A DNA stretch of 64,000 nt from an uncultured Desulfovibrio sp. GTDB taxonomy: Bacteria > Desulfobacterota > Desulfovibrionia > Desulfovibrionales > Desulfovibrionaceae. Of the stretch, positions 33,141-41,721 are shown piece by piece (position 1 is the stretch's first letter; each line of letters starts with the position of its first letter). Location of the stretch: contig CALBAX010000026.1 of assembly GCA_937926875.1 (NCBI GenBank), forward strand, positions 1-64,000, read 5' to 3'. A model generated the notes under the pieces. That model saw only the letters and a list, made by a program, of their open reading frames with translations, was not told where the DNA came from and did no database searches. Both the position numbers and the translations under genes were made by a program.

Positions 33141-34463
33141 TCACTGCTGCGCGGACGTGGCCAGATCCTCGGCAGAGCTCACAGGATGGCTGCCGGGATA
33201 GACCTCACCGGCGCTGGTACCGAAGTCGCGCTGGGGCGTCACGGTACCGCGCACGGCATGGACGGGCCCTGCCGGCTGCGACTGCGCCTTGGCCGCTGCG
33301 GCCTGCCGTTCCTGTTCCAGGCGCTCCAGACGCCGGGCCTGCTGCTCGCGGGCCTGTTCCGCGGCCTTGCCCCAGCGGGGGCTGCTGCTGCGGGCCATGG
33401 GCACCGGCGTGCTGCCCGCGGCCCAGATCAGGCTGGTATCCCTCGCCGAGGAGGCACGCTGGGCGGCGTCGAAGCCGCTGCGGCCCTTCTCCTGTCCGGC
33501 CAGCTGCACATCGGGGAAACTTTCCGGCGGCATGAGCTCGCGCCCGTCAGGCAGAGGATGCCGGTCGTGACGGGCCATGAGCAAAGGCGGCTCGGGGTCC
33601 AGGCTGCCGTCCAGAAAATCGCTGACCGTCACGAAACGCTGACAGCCCCCAGCCTGCAACTGCGCGATGATGCGCGGCAGGTTCTCCATCGTGGCGTGCA
33701 CCGTATCATGGAAGAGGAAGATGCCGCGCAGGTCGTTATTGGTGTAGCGCTGGCCCCGCGTGTTGACCAGGGCGGCATAATCTTCGCGCACGCCCCGCCA
33801 GTCCTCGCTGTCCAGCGACCAGAGCACGACCTTGAGATCCATCTGCTCGGCGGCCTTCAACGTGATGTCGTTGAACGAACCGTACGGCGGACGCAGGAAA
33901 CGGGCCTCGATGCCCAGGGAGCGCAAAAAGCGCTGCACCCTGCCGATCTGCTCGCTCTGGGCCGCCAGGTTGAGATGGCGCAGATTGGGATGGGAATAGG
34001 TATGGATGCCGATCTCGTGGCCTTCGTCATGGATGCGCTGCACGAGATCCGGCCGGCGCTCGGCATTCCTTCCCAGCACGAAGAAAGTGGCCGGGATATT
34101 GTACGCGGCCAGGATGTCGAGGATCTGCGGCGTATTGGCCGAAGGGCCGTCATCGAAACTCAGGGCGCAGAGGTTCTCCTGCATGGGCTGCGCGATGATG
34201 CGCACCCCATCATAGACCCGGCACTGGCGCGCACCGGCATCATCTACCAGCGCCGACAGGGGGGCAGGTTCCAGAGGGCCGGGGAGCGTCCGGGCGACAG
34301 GGACATGCAGCGGCGCACCGGCATCCGGGACAGCCTGGGCACAGCCCGGCACCAACAGCAGGGCCGCCAGCAGCAGCCCCATGCCCATGCGCGACGGGAA
34401 ACGCGCATCACGATCTTCGCCGGTCACGGGCCTGCGGCCCTGCCGGAAACGGGAAAACATCAT
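33141..34463 (-). CDS. Polysaccharide deacetylase (NodB domain) with signal sequence
   Basis: A 440-residue exported CE4 deacetylase that would remove N-acetyl groups from a surface polysaccharide or peptidoglycan. NodB motifs are present: SFDDGP (Asp104, Asp105), HTYSHPN (His154, His158) and RPPYGSFN (191-198). The N-terminus has a hydrophobic segment ending LLLVPGC (Cys41), which could be a lipobox. The C-terminal ~140 residues are Arg/Glu/Ala-rich and end in a low-complexity tail. The start at 34463 follows a GGTGGA site; an in-frame ATG at 34502 adds 13 residues. Confidence 0.88.
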   Translation of the reverse strand: MMFSRFRQGRRPVTGEDRDARFPSRMGMGLLLAALLLVPGCAQAVPDAGAPLHVPVARTLPGPLEPAPLSALVDDAGARQCRVYDGVRIIAQPMQENLCALSFDDGPSANTPQILDILAAYNIPATFFVLGRNAERRPDLVQRIHDEGHEIGIHTYSHPNLRHLNLAAQSEQIGRVQRFLRSLGIEARFLRPPYGSFNDITLKAAEQMDLKVVLWSLDSEDWRGVREDYAALVNTRGQRYTNNDLRGIFLFHDTVHATMENLPRIIAQLQAGGCQRFVTVSDFLDGSLDPEPPLLMARHDRHPLPDGRELMPPESFPDVQLAGQEKGRSGFDAAQRASSARDTSLIWAAGSTPVPMARSSSPRWGKAAEQAREQQARRLERLEQERQAAAAKAQSQPAGPVHAVRGTVTPQRDFGTSAGEVYPGSHPVSSAEDLATSAQQ

Positions 34464-34670
34464 CTTTTCCACCCTGAACTGAAGTGTTTTTCTACCTAAC
34501 ACCGGCCCCCCGGGACTGCAAGGCTATTTATCAGGAACAAATATCATTTTTTTATCCTTTTATTCCAACTAATTATGAATGGAGTAGAACTTTTTTCAAA
34601 ATTTTCCATTTTTTTCTTGACCCCGAGGGGGGTTTCCCGTACAAACACTTTTGTCCGAAAGGGCAACGAT
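34464..34670. promoter_or_regulatory. AT-rich upstream region and promoter of the tRNA cluster
   Basis: An AT-rich stretch precedes the tRNA genes. TTGACC (34617-34622), 17 bases and TACAAA (34640-34645) make a good promoter, placing the start about 20 bases before tRNA-Val. The AT content contrasts with the flanking genes. Confidence 0.6.
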
Positions 34671-34746
34671 GGACAGTTAGCTCAGTTGGTAGAGCACCGC
34701 CTTCACACGGCGGGGGTCACAGGTTCAAGTCCTGTACTGTCCACCA
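34671..34746 (+). tRNA. tRNA-Val (anticodon CAC)
   Basis: A cloverleaf with GGACAGT/ACTGTCC acceptor arms, D arm AGCTCAGTTGGTAGAGC, anticodon stem CCGCC/GGCGG with loop TTCACAC, T arm GGTTCAAGTCC, and encoded CCA. The anticodon CAC reads GUG. Confidence 0.97.
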
Positions 34747-34750
34747 CTAC

Positions 34751-34827
<77 letters not shown>

Positions 34828-34837
34828 TAATTGCGAG

Positions 34838-34871
34838 AAAAGCGCACTGTGCAAACGGTGCGCTTTTTTTG
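34838..34871 (+). terminator. Terminator between the two tRNA-Asp genes
   Basis: GCGCAC and GTGCGC pair around a 10-base loop and are followed by TTTTTTT. Confidence 0.75.
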
Positions 34872-34906
34872 AGAAAAATACGGGATAGTTTCCCGACTCC
34901 ATATTT

Positions 34907-34983
<77 letters not shown>

Positions 34984-34991
34984 TAATCACG

Positions 34992-35023
34992 CAAGGCGCC
35001 CTGCACAAGCAGGGCGTCTTTTT
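34992..35023 (+). terminator. Terminator of tRNA-Asp copy 2
   Basis: GGCGCCCTGC and GCAGGGCGTC pair around ACAA and are followed by TTTTTT. Confidence 0.8.
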
Positions 35024-35050
35024 TATTCCCGCCGCTCCGCACTGCCCGCC

Positions 35051-35092
35051 TCTTGCTCCTGTCCATGCATGATGGCCGGGACAGGAGCAAGA
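35051..35092. promoter_or_regulatory. 14-bp inverted repeat ahead of the secretion chaperone gene
   Basis: 35051-35064 (TCTTGCTCCTGTCC) and 35079-35092 are perfect reverse complements around a 14-base loop. There is no T-run, so it is more likely an operator or 5' structure than a terminator. An AAGGAG RBS (35128-35133) and the chaperone start follow. Confidence 0.5.
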
Positions 35093-35137
35093 CTCTTGGT
35101 CTACCTTTTGCTATACCAGTAACAAAAAGGAGAGCAT

Positions 35138-35599
35138 ATGCATCCCATTGCCCATATCATTGCAAAATTTGGTGCCACTATCGGCATGGACGGCCTTGAG
35201 ACCGAGAACGGCGTTTGCACGCTCCGTTTCGATGACGTGACAGTCACCCTTGAATGCGCCGAAAACGACGGCGCCCTGTACCTGTACAGCCGGGTATGCG
35301 GCCTGCCGGAAAACGACGCCGACAAGCTGGCGCTCTATGGCCTGCTGCTGGAACTGGACAGCTTTTTCAAGGGCACGGACGGCGGCGTGCTGGGCATCGA
35401 GCCCCTGCTCGACGCCGTGACCTATACCCGCCGCCTGTCGCTGGAACATCTGGACGAGAGCCTCCTCGACCGCCAGGTCGGCCGTCATGTGGATACGGTG
35501 GAAGCGCTGCGCGCTTCCATCGCACGACTGCAAGAGCAGGCCCCCACGCCCCAGGCCGCCGCGGAAACGGGCTGGAACGATGGCATGCTGAGGATCTGA
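35138..35599 (+). CDS. CesT/Tir-type secretion chaperone-like protein
   Basis: A 153-residue acidic protein with the size and pattern of class I type III secretion chaperones: an N-terminal helix and beta strands, then a LALYGLLLELDSFFKGTDGGVLGIEP block and a long C-terminal helix with VDTVEALRASIARLQ. Such chaperones bind the N-terminal region of one effector and keep it secretion-competent. The next gene starts 25 bases after its stop and encodes a large cargo-like protein, the usual order of a chaperone/effector pair. No secretion apparatus gene is in this window. Confidence 0.7.
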   Translation: MHPIAHIIAKFGATIGMDGLETENGVCTLRFDDVTVTLECAENDGALYLYSRVCGLPENDADKLALYGLLLELDSFFKGTDGGVLGIEPLLDAVTYTRRLSLEHLDESLLDRQVGRHVDTVEALRASIARLQEQAPTPQAAAETGWNDGMLRI

Positions 35600-35624
35600 A
35601 CGCTGCTGCCATAAAGGATTCGCC

Positions 35625-37835
35625 ATGAAGATCAACGACCTGAACATCATCGCCCAACGGCTGGGCGCTTTCGGCAAGGAACATCTGGGGATCGATCCCC
35701 GGGGCCATACCGTCCCCACCACTTCTTCGCTGGGGGGGCGCATCGTCAACTGGATACGCTCACGCCACAGCGACACGGCCGCCCAGGCCAACCGCGACGT
35801 CATGGACGGGCTCATCAATACCATCAGGCAGACCGATGAGCTGGGCGACCGCTTCGCGGACATCGCCCGGAAGAGCCTGGAAGACAAGCTGGCTGCCGGC
35901 CGCCCCCTGAGCGGGCGGGACGCGGCCCGGGTGCTGCGGGACGTCATCCGCATCAAGACGACAGAAGACCAGGCCCGTCTGGAGTCCCGGCTCATCAATG
36001 TCCGGGACCAGTTCCAGAAGCTCTGCGCCCCCCATGCCGACGGCTCGCCCTCGGATCTGGAAACGCAGATAGCCGCACGACGGCAGCGCTTCGGCCTGCC
36101 CCCGGCCACAGCGGAGCAGTTCCAGGTCTATCGGGACACCGCCCTGCGCGATCTGGAAGCCAGGGCCCGGCGCGCCGACCATTCGCTGACACCGGCCGAA
36201 AGCCTGGATGCCCTTGGCGAGAGCGCCCGTATGCTGACCCTGAGGGAAGCCAAGGCCGGCATCGCGGCCATGGCGGAGCAGGTCAGCGGCGAAGGCCCCA
36301 ACGGCTTCATGGCCCGTCTGGGGGCCGCCATGCAGGCCAGGGGCATCGTTGGCGACATCAGTCCCGCCACCCGCGATGTCCTGGTCCAGACCATCCATGA
36401 CAAGCTCGTCGCCCGCTGCCTGAACGACAGCAACAACATGCACCAGCCCACACTGGCGGAAGCCACCACGGCGGCCGAGAACGTCATCAACAATTTCGTG
36501 GCGGCCCTGGACACGGTGGAACACGCCCGGGCCATGCCCCGGGAGGCCAAGCGCATCCTGCAGGACGAGATCCTGCACTCTCCCAAGCCCGTGAACGCGG
36601 CCATGGCGCAGGCCATATGCGACGCCGTACTGGATACGGGCCGGTTCCTGCGCACCCTGACGCTGGCCGAGGCCCCCCCCGCCGGACTGAAGAGGGACTT
36701 CGATACCTATGCCCAGACCATGCACGCCGCCACCACACAGCCGGACGGCATGCTGCGTCCCGGCATCGAGGGCGGGCCGGAAGCCGGCCTGGTCCGCATC
36801 CTGACGGCCCGCGCCGCATGCAGGATGCTGGGCCTCGGCAATCTGGAGCCCCTGAGCAAGGACGAACGGAAGCTTTTCCAGCAGCTCGAACGGGCAAAGC
36901 AGCCCGTCCCGCCGGAGCTGGCCGCCCGCGTCGCTGCCCGTATGGACGCCGACTACGCGGCCCGCCGTGCCCTGGGCGGGGGCTCCCCCCTGCATGTCCT
37001 GCGCCGTGACCTTGCCCAGGAGGCCGACGAAGGCCTGCGTTCCCGCAACGAACTCCTGCTCATGAACGTCCTGGATACCCTGGCCCAGGCTACGGAAAGC
37101 GACGAATTCTATGACATCCTCGACCGGGCTCCCGGTCTTGGCCAGATGCGCATGGCCGAGGCGCGCCGGTTCGTGCCCCAGGGCCTGGGCCTGACCCTGC
37201 CCGAAGGTCAGGCCTTCGACATGGCCGCCGCCCGGCAACGCATGCTCGACGGGCTCAATGCCACCGTCCTGTCCACCCCTCCGGGCAACGGGGCCGCCGC
37301 CCTGTCCGGACAGGATCTGGCCTCTCCCGCGCTGATCCGCAAGTGCAACTTCTTCTCCGACCAGTTTCTCAAGGACTTCGCCCGGCGCGGCATCACCATC
37401 AACGGGCACAGGATCGGTGGCGGGGGCAGTCTCCAGAACCTGCCCTGGCTGGAACAGGAGCTGGACGCCCTCATCGCCATATTCCCTTCCGCCGAAGAAG
37501 CCGGGCGCGTCTGCAGCCCGCTGCATCAGGCCAGCGGCGCCGACATCCTGATGCTCCTCATGGCCGACCCGGCCACCGCCGACGAGACCTTCCGCATCAA
37601 CAACCTCCAGGGCAATTCCCTCTCCAACAGCCTGCCCATCGAGGTCTTCCATCATTCTGACGGCTCGTACAGCGTCAATATCGAACTCTGCTACCAGAGG
37701 GTCGATGAGGGCTTGGGCCCCCGTGCCTCCTCCGGCATCAACGTGAGCGCCTCCTTCCTGCTGCCCAACGGCCGGGAACCGCTGCAGTTCCGCATCGAGG
37801 ATCTCGACGTGCTGTTCAACACCCATCAGGGCTAA
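35625..37835 (+). CDS. Large effector-like protein paired with a secretion chaperone, function unknown
   Basis: A 736-residue protein without signal peptide or membrane segments, mostly helical and Ala/Arg-rich through residue ~600, ending in a beta-rich tail (SNSLPIEVFHHSDGSYSVNIEL onward). The N-terminal ~50 residues are Ser/Thr/Asn/Gly-containing and polar, as in type III secreted proteins. No catalytic domain is recognisable to me. It is placed directly after the CesT-like gene and ends 200 bases before tRNA-Arg. The effector role is inferred from the chaperone and layout, not from any domain. Confidence 0.6.
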   Translation: MKINDLNIIAQRLGAFGKEHLGIDPRGHTVPTTSSLGGRIVNWIRSRHSDTAAQANRDVMDGLINTIRQTDELGDRFADIARKSLEDKLAAGRPLSGRDAARVLRDVIRIKTTEDQARLESRLINVRDQFQKLCAPHADGSPSDLETQIAARRQRFGLPPATAEQFQVYRDTALRDLEARARRADHSLTPAESLDALGESARMLTLREAKAGIAAMAEQVSGEGPNGFMARLGAAMQARGIVGDISPATRDVLVQTIHDKLVARCLNDSNNMHQPTLAEATTAAENVINNFVAALDTVEHARAMPREAKRILQDEILHSPKPVNAAMAQAICDAVLDTGRFLRTLTLAEAPPAGLKRDFDTYAQTMHAATTQPDGMLRPGIEGGPEAGLVRILTARAACRMLGLGNLEPLSKDERKLFQQLERAKQPVPPELAARVAARMDADYAARRALGGGSPLHVLRRDLAQEADEGLRSRNELLLMNVLDTLAQATESDEFYDILDRAPGLGQMRMAEARRFVPQGLGLTLPEGQAFDMAAARQRMLDGLNATVLSTPPGNGAAALSGQDLASPALIRKCNFFSDQFLKDFARRGITINGHRIGGGGSLQNLPWLEQELDALIAIFPSAEEAGRVCSPLHQASGADILMLLMADPATADETFRINNLQGNSLSNSLPIEVFHHSDGSYSVNIELCYQRVDEGLGPRASSGINVSASFLLPNGREPLQFRIEDLDVLFNTHQG

Positions 37836-37891
37836 CGGCAGTCAACGACCAGCCCCGCATCGGGGCTGCCCCCTGCCCGCCTGAAAACGGA

Positions 37892-37924
37892 ACGGGGCAT
37901 CCGCCAGGCGGATGCCCCGTTTTT
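37892..37924 (+). terminator. Terminator of the chaperone/cargo operon
   Basis: ACGGGGCATCCGC (37892-37904) pairs with GCGGATGCCCCGT (37908-37920), followed by a T-run to 37924. A smaller AGCCCCG/CGGGGCT hairpin lies at 37851-37867. Confidence 0.85.
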
Positions 37925-37990
37925 CGCCAGTTTGTGGGCTGCCTGCGGATGAGCCTTGCTCCGGCTGTGAGATACCGTCCGCAGGTACAC

Positions 37991-38025
37991 AAAAAGCCCC
38001 CGCGAGGCTTTCCTCGTGGGGGCTT
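37991..38025 (-). terminator. Terminator of tRNA-Arg
   Basis: On the minus strand AAGCCCCCACGAGG pairs with CCTCGCGGGGGCTT around AAAG (one mismatch) and is followed by TTT. It lies 9 bases beyond the tRNA. Confidence 0.8.
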
Positions 38026-38033
38026 GAAATCTG

Positions 38034-38110
38034 TGGCGCGCCCGGCGCGATTCGAACGCACGGCCTTTGGCTCCGGAGGCCAACGCTCTATCCGACTGAG
38101 CTACGGGCGC
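38034..38110 (-). tRNA. tRNA-Arg (anticodon CCG)
   Basis: On the minus strand: acceptor GCGCCCG/CGGGCGC, D arm AGCTCAGTCGGATAGAGC, anticodon stem TTGGC/GCCAA with loop CTCCGGA (anticodon CCG), T arm CGTTCGAATCG, discriminator G and encoded CCA. Confidence 0.97.
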
Positions 38111-38341
38111 ACACGTGTCTTTCTAGGCAAAGGGCGTGCTGCTGTCAAGCCCTGCCCGCCCGGCTGCACATCCCGTCACAGGCCGGGGAACGGGCCACGC
38201 CCCTTCTCCCGGCGCGACGCTGCCCGGAACCACGGCAGGGCCGCTTCTTTTCGTGACAATCTCCTAGTGTTAAGATATAATTTTACTCCCCGTTCCGGGG
38301 CTTCCACCGCTCTGCGGTCCCCCCCAACAAGGAGAACAACC

Positions 38342-39025
38342 ATGAGCCAGATCCTCTGGTACGGCCATTCGGCCTTCAATATCAGCTGTGACGACAAGCA
38401 TGTCGTCGTGGACCCCTTCCTGACGCCCGCTTCCGGCGTCACGGCCGAAACCATCGGCCCGGTGGACGTGGTGCTGGTCACCCATGACCATGCCGACCAT
38501 GTGGGCGATGCCGTGGCCATCTGCAAGAACACCGGCGCCATGCTGGGCGCCATCGTGGGCACGGCCCAAAAACTGGAAGCCGCCGGTGTGCCGTCGGCCC
38601 AGCTGCTCAACTACATCGGCTTCAACATGGGCGGCACCGTGGCCCATGCGGGCTTCGAGTTCACCATGACCCAGGCCTACCACTCCAGCGAATCGGGCTC
38701 CCCGGCGGGCTACATCATCCGCACTCCTGACGGCAAACACATCTACCATGCGGGCGATACCTGCATCTTCGCGGGCATGGAGCTGTGGGGCCGGCTCTAC
38801 CCCATCGACGTGGCCCTGCTGCCCATGGGCGGCGTCTTCACCATGGATGCCCGCCAGGCGGCCCTGGCCTGCAAGCTGCTGGGCTGCAAACAGGTCATCC
38901 CCATGCACTGGGGCACCTTCCCGGTGCTGGCCCAGGATACGGAAGCCTTCAAGGCCGAACTGGCCCGCGTGGCTCCCGGCTGTACCTGCATCGACCTGCT
39001 GCCCGGCCAGTCCGTGCAGATCTAG
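38342..39025 (+). CDS. UPF0173-type metal-dependent hydrolase (metallo-beta-lactamase fold)
   Basis: A 227-residue cytoplasmic metallo-beta-lactamase-fold hydrolase of the UPF0173 family. The metal-binding THDHADHVGD motif is near residues 50-59, and later metal ligands appear in HAGDTC and MHWGTF. The physiological substrate is unknown for the family. The start at 38342 gives MSQILWYGHSAFNI, the family N-terminus, and has AAGGAG upstream; a longer open frame runs through the tRNA-Arg complement and is rejected. Confidence 0.92.
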   Translation: MSQILWYGHSAFNISCDDKHVVVDPFLTPASGVTAETIGPVDVVLVTHDHADHVGDAVAICKNTGAMLGAIVGTAQKLEAAGVPSAQLLNYIGFNMGGTVAHAGFEFTMTQAYHSSESGSPAGYIIRTPDGKHIYHAGDTCIFAGMELWGRLYPIDVALLPMGGVFTMDARQAALACKLLGCKQVIPMHWGTFPVLAQDTEAFKAELARVAPGCTCIDLLPGQSVQI

Positions 39026-39104
39026 CGCTTTGAGGGGGAGCTCCCAGCACATCAGCAGAGGCCTCTCCCGCGACCGTTCCTTCCCCAACCATCCCAGGGG
39101 CAAA

Positions 39105-39143
39105 ACAGCCCTTCCTGCCATGGCAGGAAGGGCTGTCCGTTTT
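39105..39143 (+). terminator. Terminator after the UPF0173 gene
   Basis: 39105-39120 and 39121-39136 are perfect reverse complements (ACAGCCCTTCCTGCCA), followed by CCG and seven T. Confidence 0.9.
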
Positions 39144-39216
39144 TTTCAAAAAACGGGCGTCGGACCGGTTCCGCCCGCAGGGGCGTGGGGCCAGCGCCTC
39201 CCGGGCATAGCGCGTT

Positions 39217-41586
39217 TTATTTCTTCCCGTCGTCGCTGTTCTTGCCGCGGGCCTTGTCCAGCAGCTCGCCTGCCTGCTGCCCCAGCTCACCGGCTTTGCC
39301 GCGGGCTCCATGCAGCAGTTCCCCGGCCTTCTGGCGGGCACCGTCCACCACCTCGCCGCTCTGGCGGCGCAGCTCTCCGGCTTTCTGACGCGCTTCCTCC
39401 ATCATCTCGCCGGCCTGGCCACGCAGGGAATCCATCTTTTCCCGGGCATCTTCCAAAAATTCTCCGGCCTGCTGGCCCAGTTCGCCCGCCTTGCCGCGCG
39501 CCTTGTCCACCATCTCGCCGCTCTGGCGACGCAGTTCCCCGGCTTTCTGGCGCGCCTCTTCCATCATCTCGCCGGCCTTGCCGCGGGCCTCGTCCAGCAG
39601 TTCCCCGGCCTTCTGGCGGGCCTCGCCCACCACTTCGCCGCTCTGGCGGCGCAGCTCTCCGGCCTTCTGACGAGCCTCCTCCATCATCTCGCCGGCCTGG
39701 CCGCGCAGGGAGTCCATCTTTTCCCGGGCCTCGTCCAGCAGCTCGCCCGCCTGCTGTCCCAGGGCCTGGGCACGGGTGGGCGCCGCGGCGGGCTGGTCCG
39801 GCGTGGGCAGCAGACGGTCCTCGTCCCCCTGCCCCCGGGCCACGCGCTCGGCCTCCTCGTCACGCAGGATGCGACGCAGCACCTTGCCAATGAGGCTCTT
39901 GGGCAGCTCCTCGCGGAACTCGAAGAACTTGGGAACCTTGTAGTTGGCCAGACGCGTCCGGCAATGGGCCGTCAGCTCGGCCGTGGTCAGGGTCTCGCCG
40001 GGACGGGGCACCACATAGGCCTTGAGCACTTCACCTCTGGTGGGATGCTTGACGCCCACGGCCACGGCCTCGGCCACCTTGGGATGCTCGTACAGGACCT
40101 CGTCCACTTCGCGGGGGTAGACATTGTAGCCGCCCACGATGACCAGATCCTTCTTGCGGTCCACGATGTAGTAGTAGCCCTCTTCATCGTAGTAGGCGAT
40201 GTCGCCGGTATGCAGCCAGCCGTCGGTCAGGGTGGCGGCCGTCTCTTCCGGACGGTTCCAGTAGCCCTGCATGACCTGCGGGCCGCGCACCAGCATCTCG
40301 CCCTCCTCATGGGGGCCCAGGACACGGCTGCTGTCGTTGATGTCCACGATGCGGATCTCGGTATGCGGGAAGGCCACGCCGATGGAGCCTTCCTTCTGCG
40401 GGCCGTCCAGGGGGTTGGCCGTGACACAGGGCGAGGCTTCGGTCAGGCCGAAACCTTCGGTGATGCTGGCGTGGGTCATGCTCACCCAGCGGCGCAGGGC
40501 CTCGGTGGGGAACGGCGCCGAACCGGAGACGCAGATCTCGATGCAGGTGAGGTCGTATTTCTTGATGTCCTTCTGCTGCATGAGCGACATGTAGACCGAA
40601 GGCGCGCCCACGAAGAAGGTGGGGCGGAAACGGGCGATGGTCCGCAACAGGTCGGCGGGCGTGTAGCGCGGCACCGGGATGGTGGTGGCCGCCAGGGCCG
40701 CGGGCAGGATGATGTTGCCCACCAGGCCGAAGACGTGGAAGAAGGGCATGATGCTCAGGAAGGACATGGGCTTGCAGTTTTCCCAGTCCATATGGAGGAT
40801 GGCCAGCAACTGCTGCATCTGGGCCGAAATGCAGGCATGGCCCAGCATGGCGCCCTTGGGCTGGCCGGAGGTGCCGCCCGTGTACTGGAGCAGGGCCAGG
40901 GCGTCACCGGGATCTTCGTCGGTGGGCACGCTGAAGCGGCCGCGGACCTTGATGAAATCTTTCCAGCGCAGCACTTCCTGCCCGTAGGGCACCTGCGGCA
41001 CCTGGCCCTGGCGACGGGCCTTGATGCGGTACAGCCAGTTGAGCGGGAAGGCCAGACCGTCCGAGATGGTGGTGACCACGGCAAGGCGCAGGGGCAGACG
41101 GTCGCGCAGGGGCTCCAGTTTGGCCCAGAGCAGGTCCAGGGTCACCAGCACCTCGGCTCCGGCATCATTGAAATGGTGCAGCAGCTCCTTTTCCATGTAG
41201 AGCGGATTGGTCATCACCGCCACGGCCCCGGCCTTCATGATGCCCCAGAAGGCGATGACGGTCTGCGGGATGTTGGGCAGCATGACGGCCACCCGCTGGC
41301 CGGGCCTGACGCCGCGCAGGCGCAGGGCCTCGGCAAAGCGTTCCGCCGCTTCGTGCAGACGGCTGTAGGTCATCTGGAAATTCTGGAAACGGATGGCCAG
41401 ACGGTTGCCGTGCGTCCGGGCGGCCCTGTCCAGCAGCGAGGCCAGATGCATGGGCCGGATGACGCATTCCGTGTCTTCGTGCCCCACAAAATGCCGCCAC
41501 CAGCCGGGGCGTTGGCCGTCGTCCAGGATGTTTTCCATGGCGCCGTCCAAGGGGCGGGCCGTTTCCGTCTGCGAAGGGGTAGTCAT
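39217..41586 (-). CDS. Long-chain acyl-CoA ligase with C-terminal 11-residue repeat tail
   Basis: A 789-residue acyl-adenylate-forming enzyme that activates fatty acids with ATP and CoA. AMP-binding P-loop YTGGTSGQPKGAML, the adenylation motif TEGFGLTE, DGWLHTGDIAYYDE and the C-terminal catalytic Lys in PKSLIGKVLRR are all present, ending near residue 590. A further ~175 residues follow, built from 11-residue amphipathic repeats such as RQKAGELLDEA, GEMMEEARQKA and GELRRQSGEVV, which is not usual in FadD. The start at 41586 has CTGGAG 6-7 bases upstream; an ATG at 41604 is less well placed. The tail looks like a lipid- or membrane-surface-binding helix array, which is inference. Confidence 0.9.
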   Translation of the reverse strand: MTTPSQTETARPLDGAMENILDDGQRPGWWRHFVGHEDTECVIRPMHLASLLDRAARTHGNRLAIRFQNFQMTYSRLHEAAERFAEALRLRGVRPGQRVAVMLPNIPQTVIAFWGIMKAGAVAVMTNPLYMEKELLHHFNDAGAEVLVTLDLLWAKLEPLRDRLPLRLAVVTTISDGLAFPLNWLYRIKARRQGQVPQVPYGQEVLRWKDFIKVRGRFSVPTDEDPGDALALLQYTGGTSGQPKGAMLGHACISAQMQQLLAILHMDWENCKPMSFLSIMPFFHVFGLVGNIILPAALAATTIPVPRYTPADLLRTIARFRPTFFVGAPSVYMSLMQQKDIKKYDLTCIEICVSGSAPFPTEALRRWVSMTHASITEGFGLTEASPCVTANPLDGPQKEGSIGVAFPHTEIRIVDINDSSRVLGPHEEGEMLVRGPQVMQGYWNRPEETAATLTDGWLHTGDIAYYDEEGYYYIVDRKKDLVIVGGYNVYPREVDEVLYEHPKVAEAVAVGVKHPTRGEVLKAYVVPRPGETLTTAELTAHCRTRLANYKVPKFFEFREELPKSLIGKVLRRILRDEEAERVARGQGDEDRLLPTPDQPAAAPTRAQALGQQAGELLDEAREKMDSLRGQAGEMMEEARQKAGELRRQSGEVVGEARQKAGELLDEARGKAGEMMEEARQKAGELRRQSGEMVDKARGKAGELGQQAGEFLEDAREKMDSLRGQAGEMMEEARQKAGELRRQSGEVVDGARQKAGELLHGARGKAGELGQQAGELLDKARGKNSDDGKK
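39240..39770 (-). repeat. Tandem 33-bp repeats encoding the ligase tail
   Basis: The 3' end of the acyl-CoA ligase gene is a run of about 15-16 imperfect 33-bp units, visible as repeated CGCGCCTCTTCCATCATCTC, TTCTGGCGGGC and CGGCGCAGCTCTCCGGC blocks. Larger 66-99-bp higher-order units also recur. Such DNA can expand or contract by slippage. Confidence 0.85.
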
Positions 41587-41639
41587 GCGCTGCTCCAGAT
41601 GCATGCTGCAAGGGTTGGCGCGGCCTCACGGCACACGCG

Positions 41640-41721
41640 TTGTCATCCCCCGGCCCGGAGACCGGGGGCCGTCATCAGGAGGGGCGCCGAAGCGCCCCTG
41701 CCGAATCCTCCCGGGAAAAGA
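41640..41721 (-). terminator. Hairpins between rimO and the acyl-CoA ligase gene
   Basis: CCCCCGG/CCGGGGG (about 41648-41670) and GGGGCGCCGAAGCGCCCC (about 41682-41699) are two GC hairpins in the 118-base gap after rimO. Neither has a strong T-run; they may weaken read-through. Confidence 0.4.
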
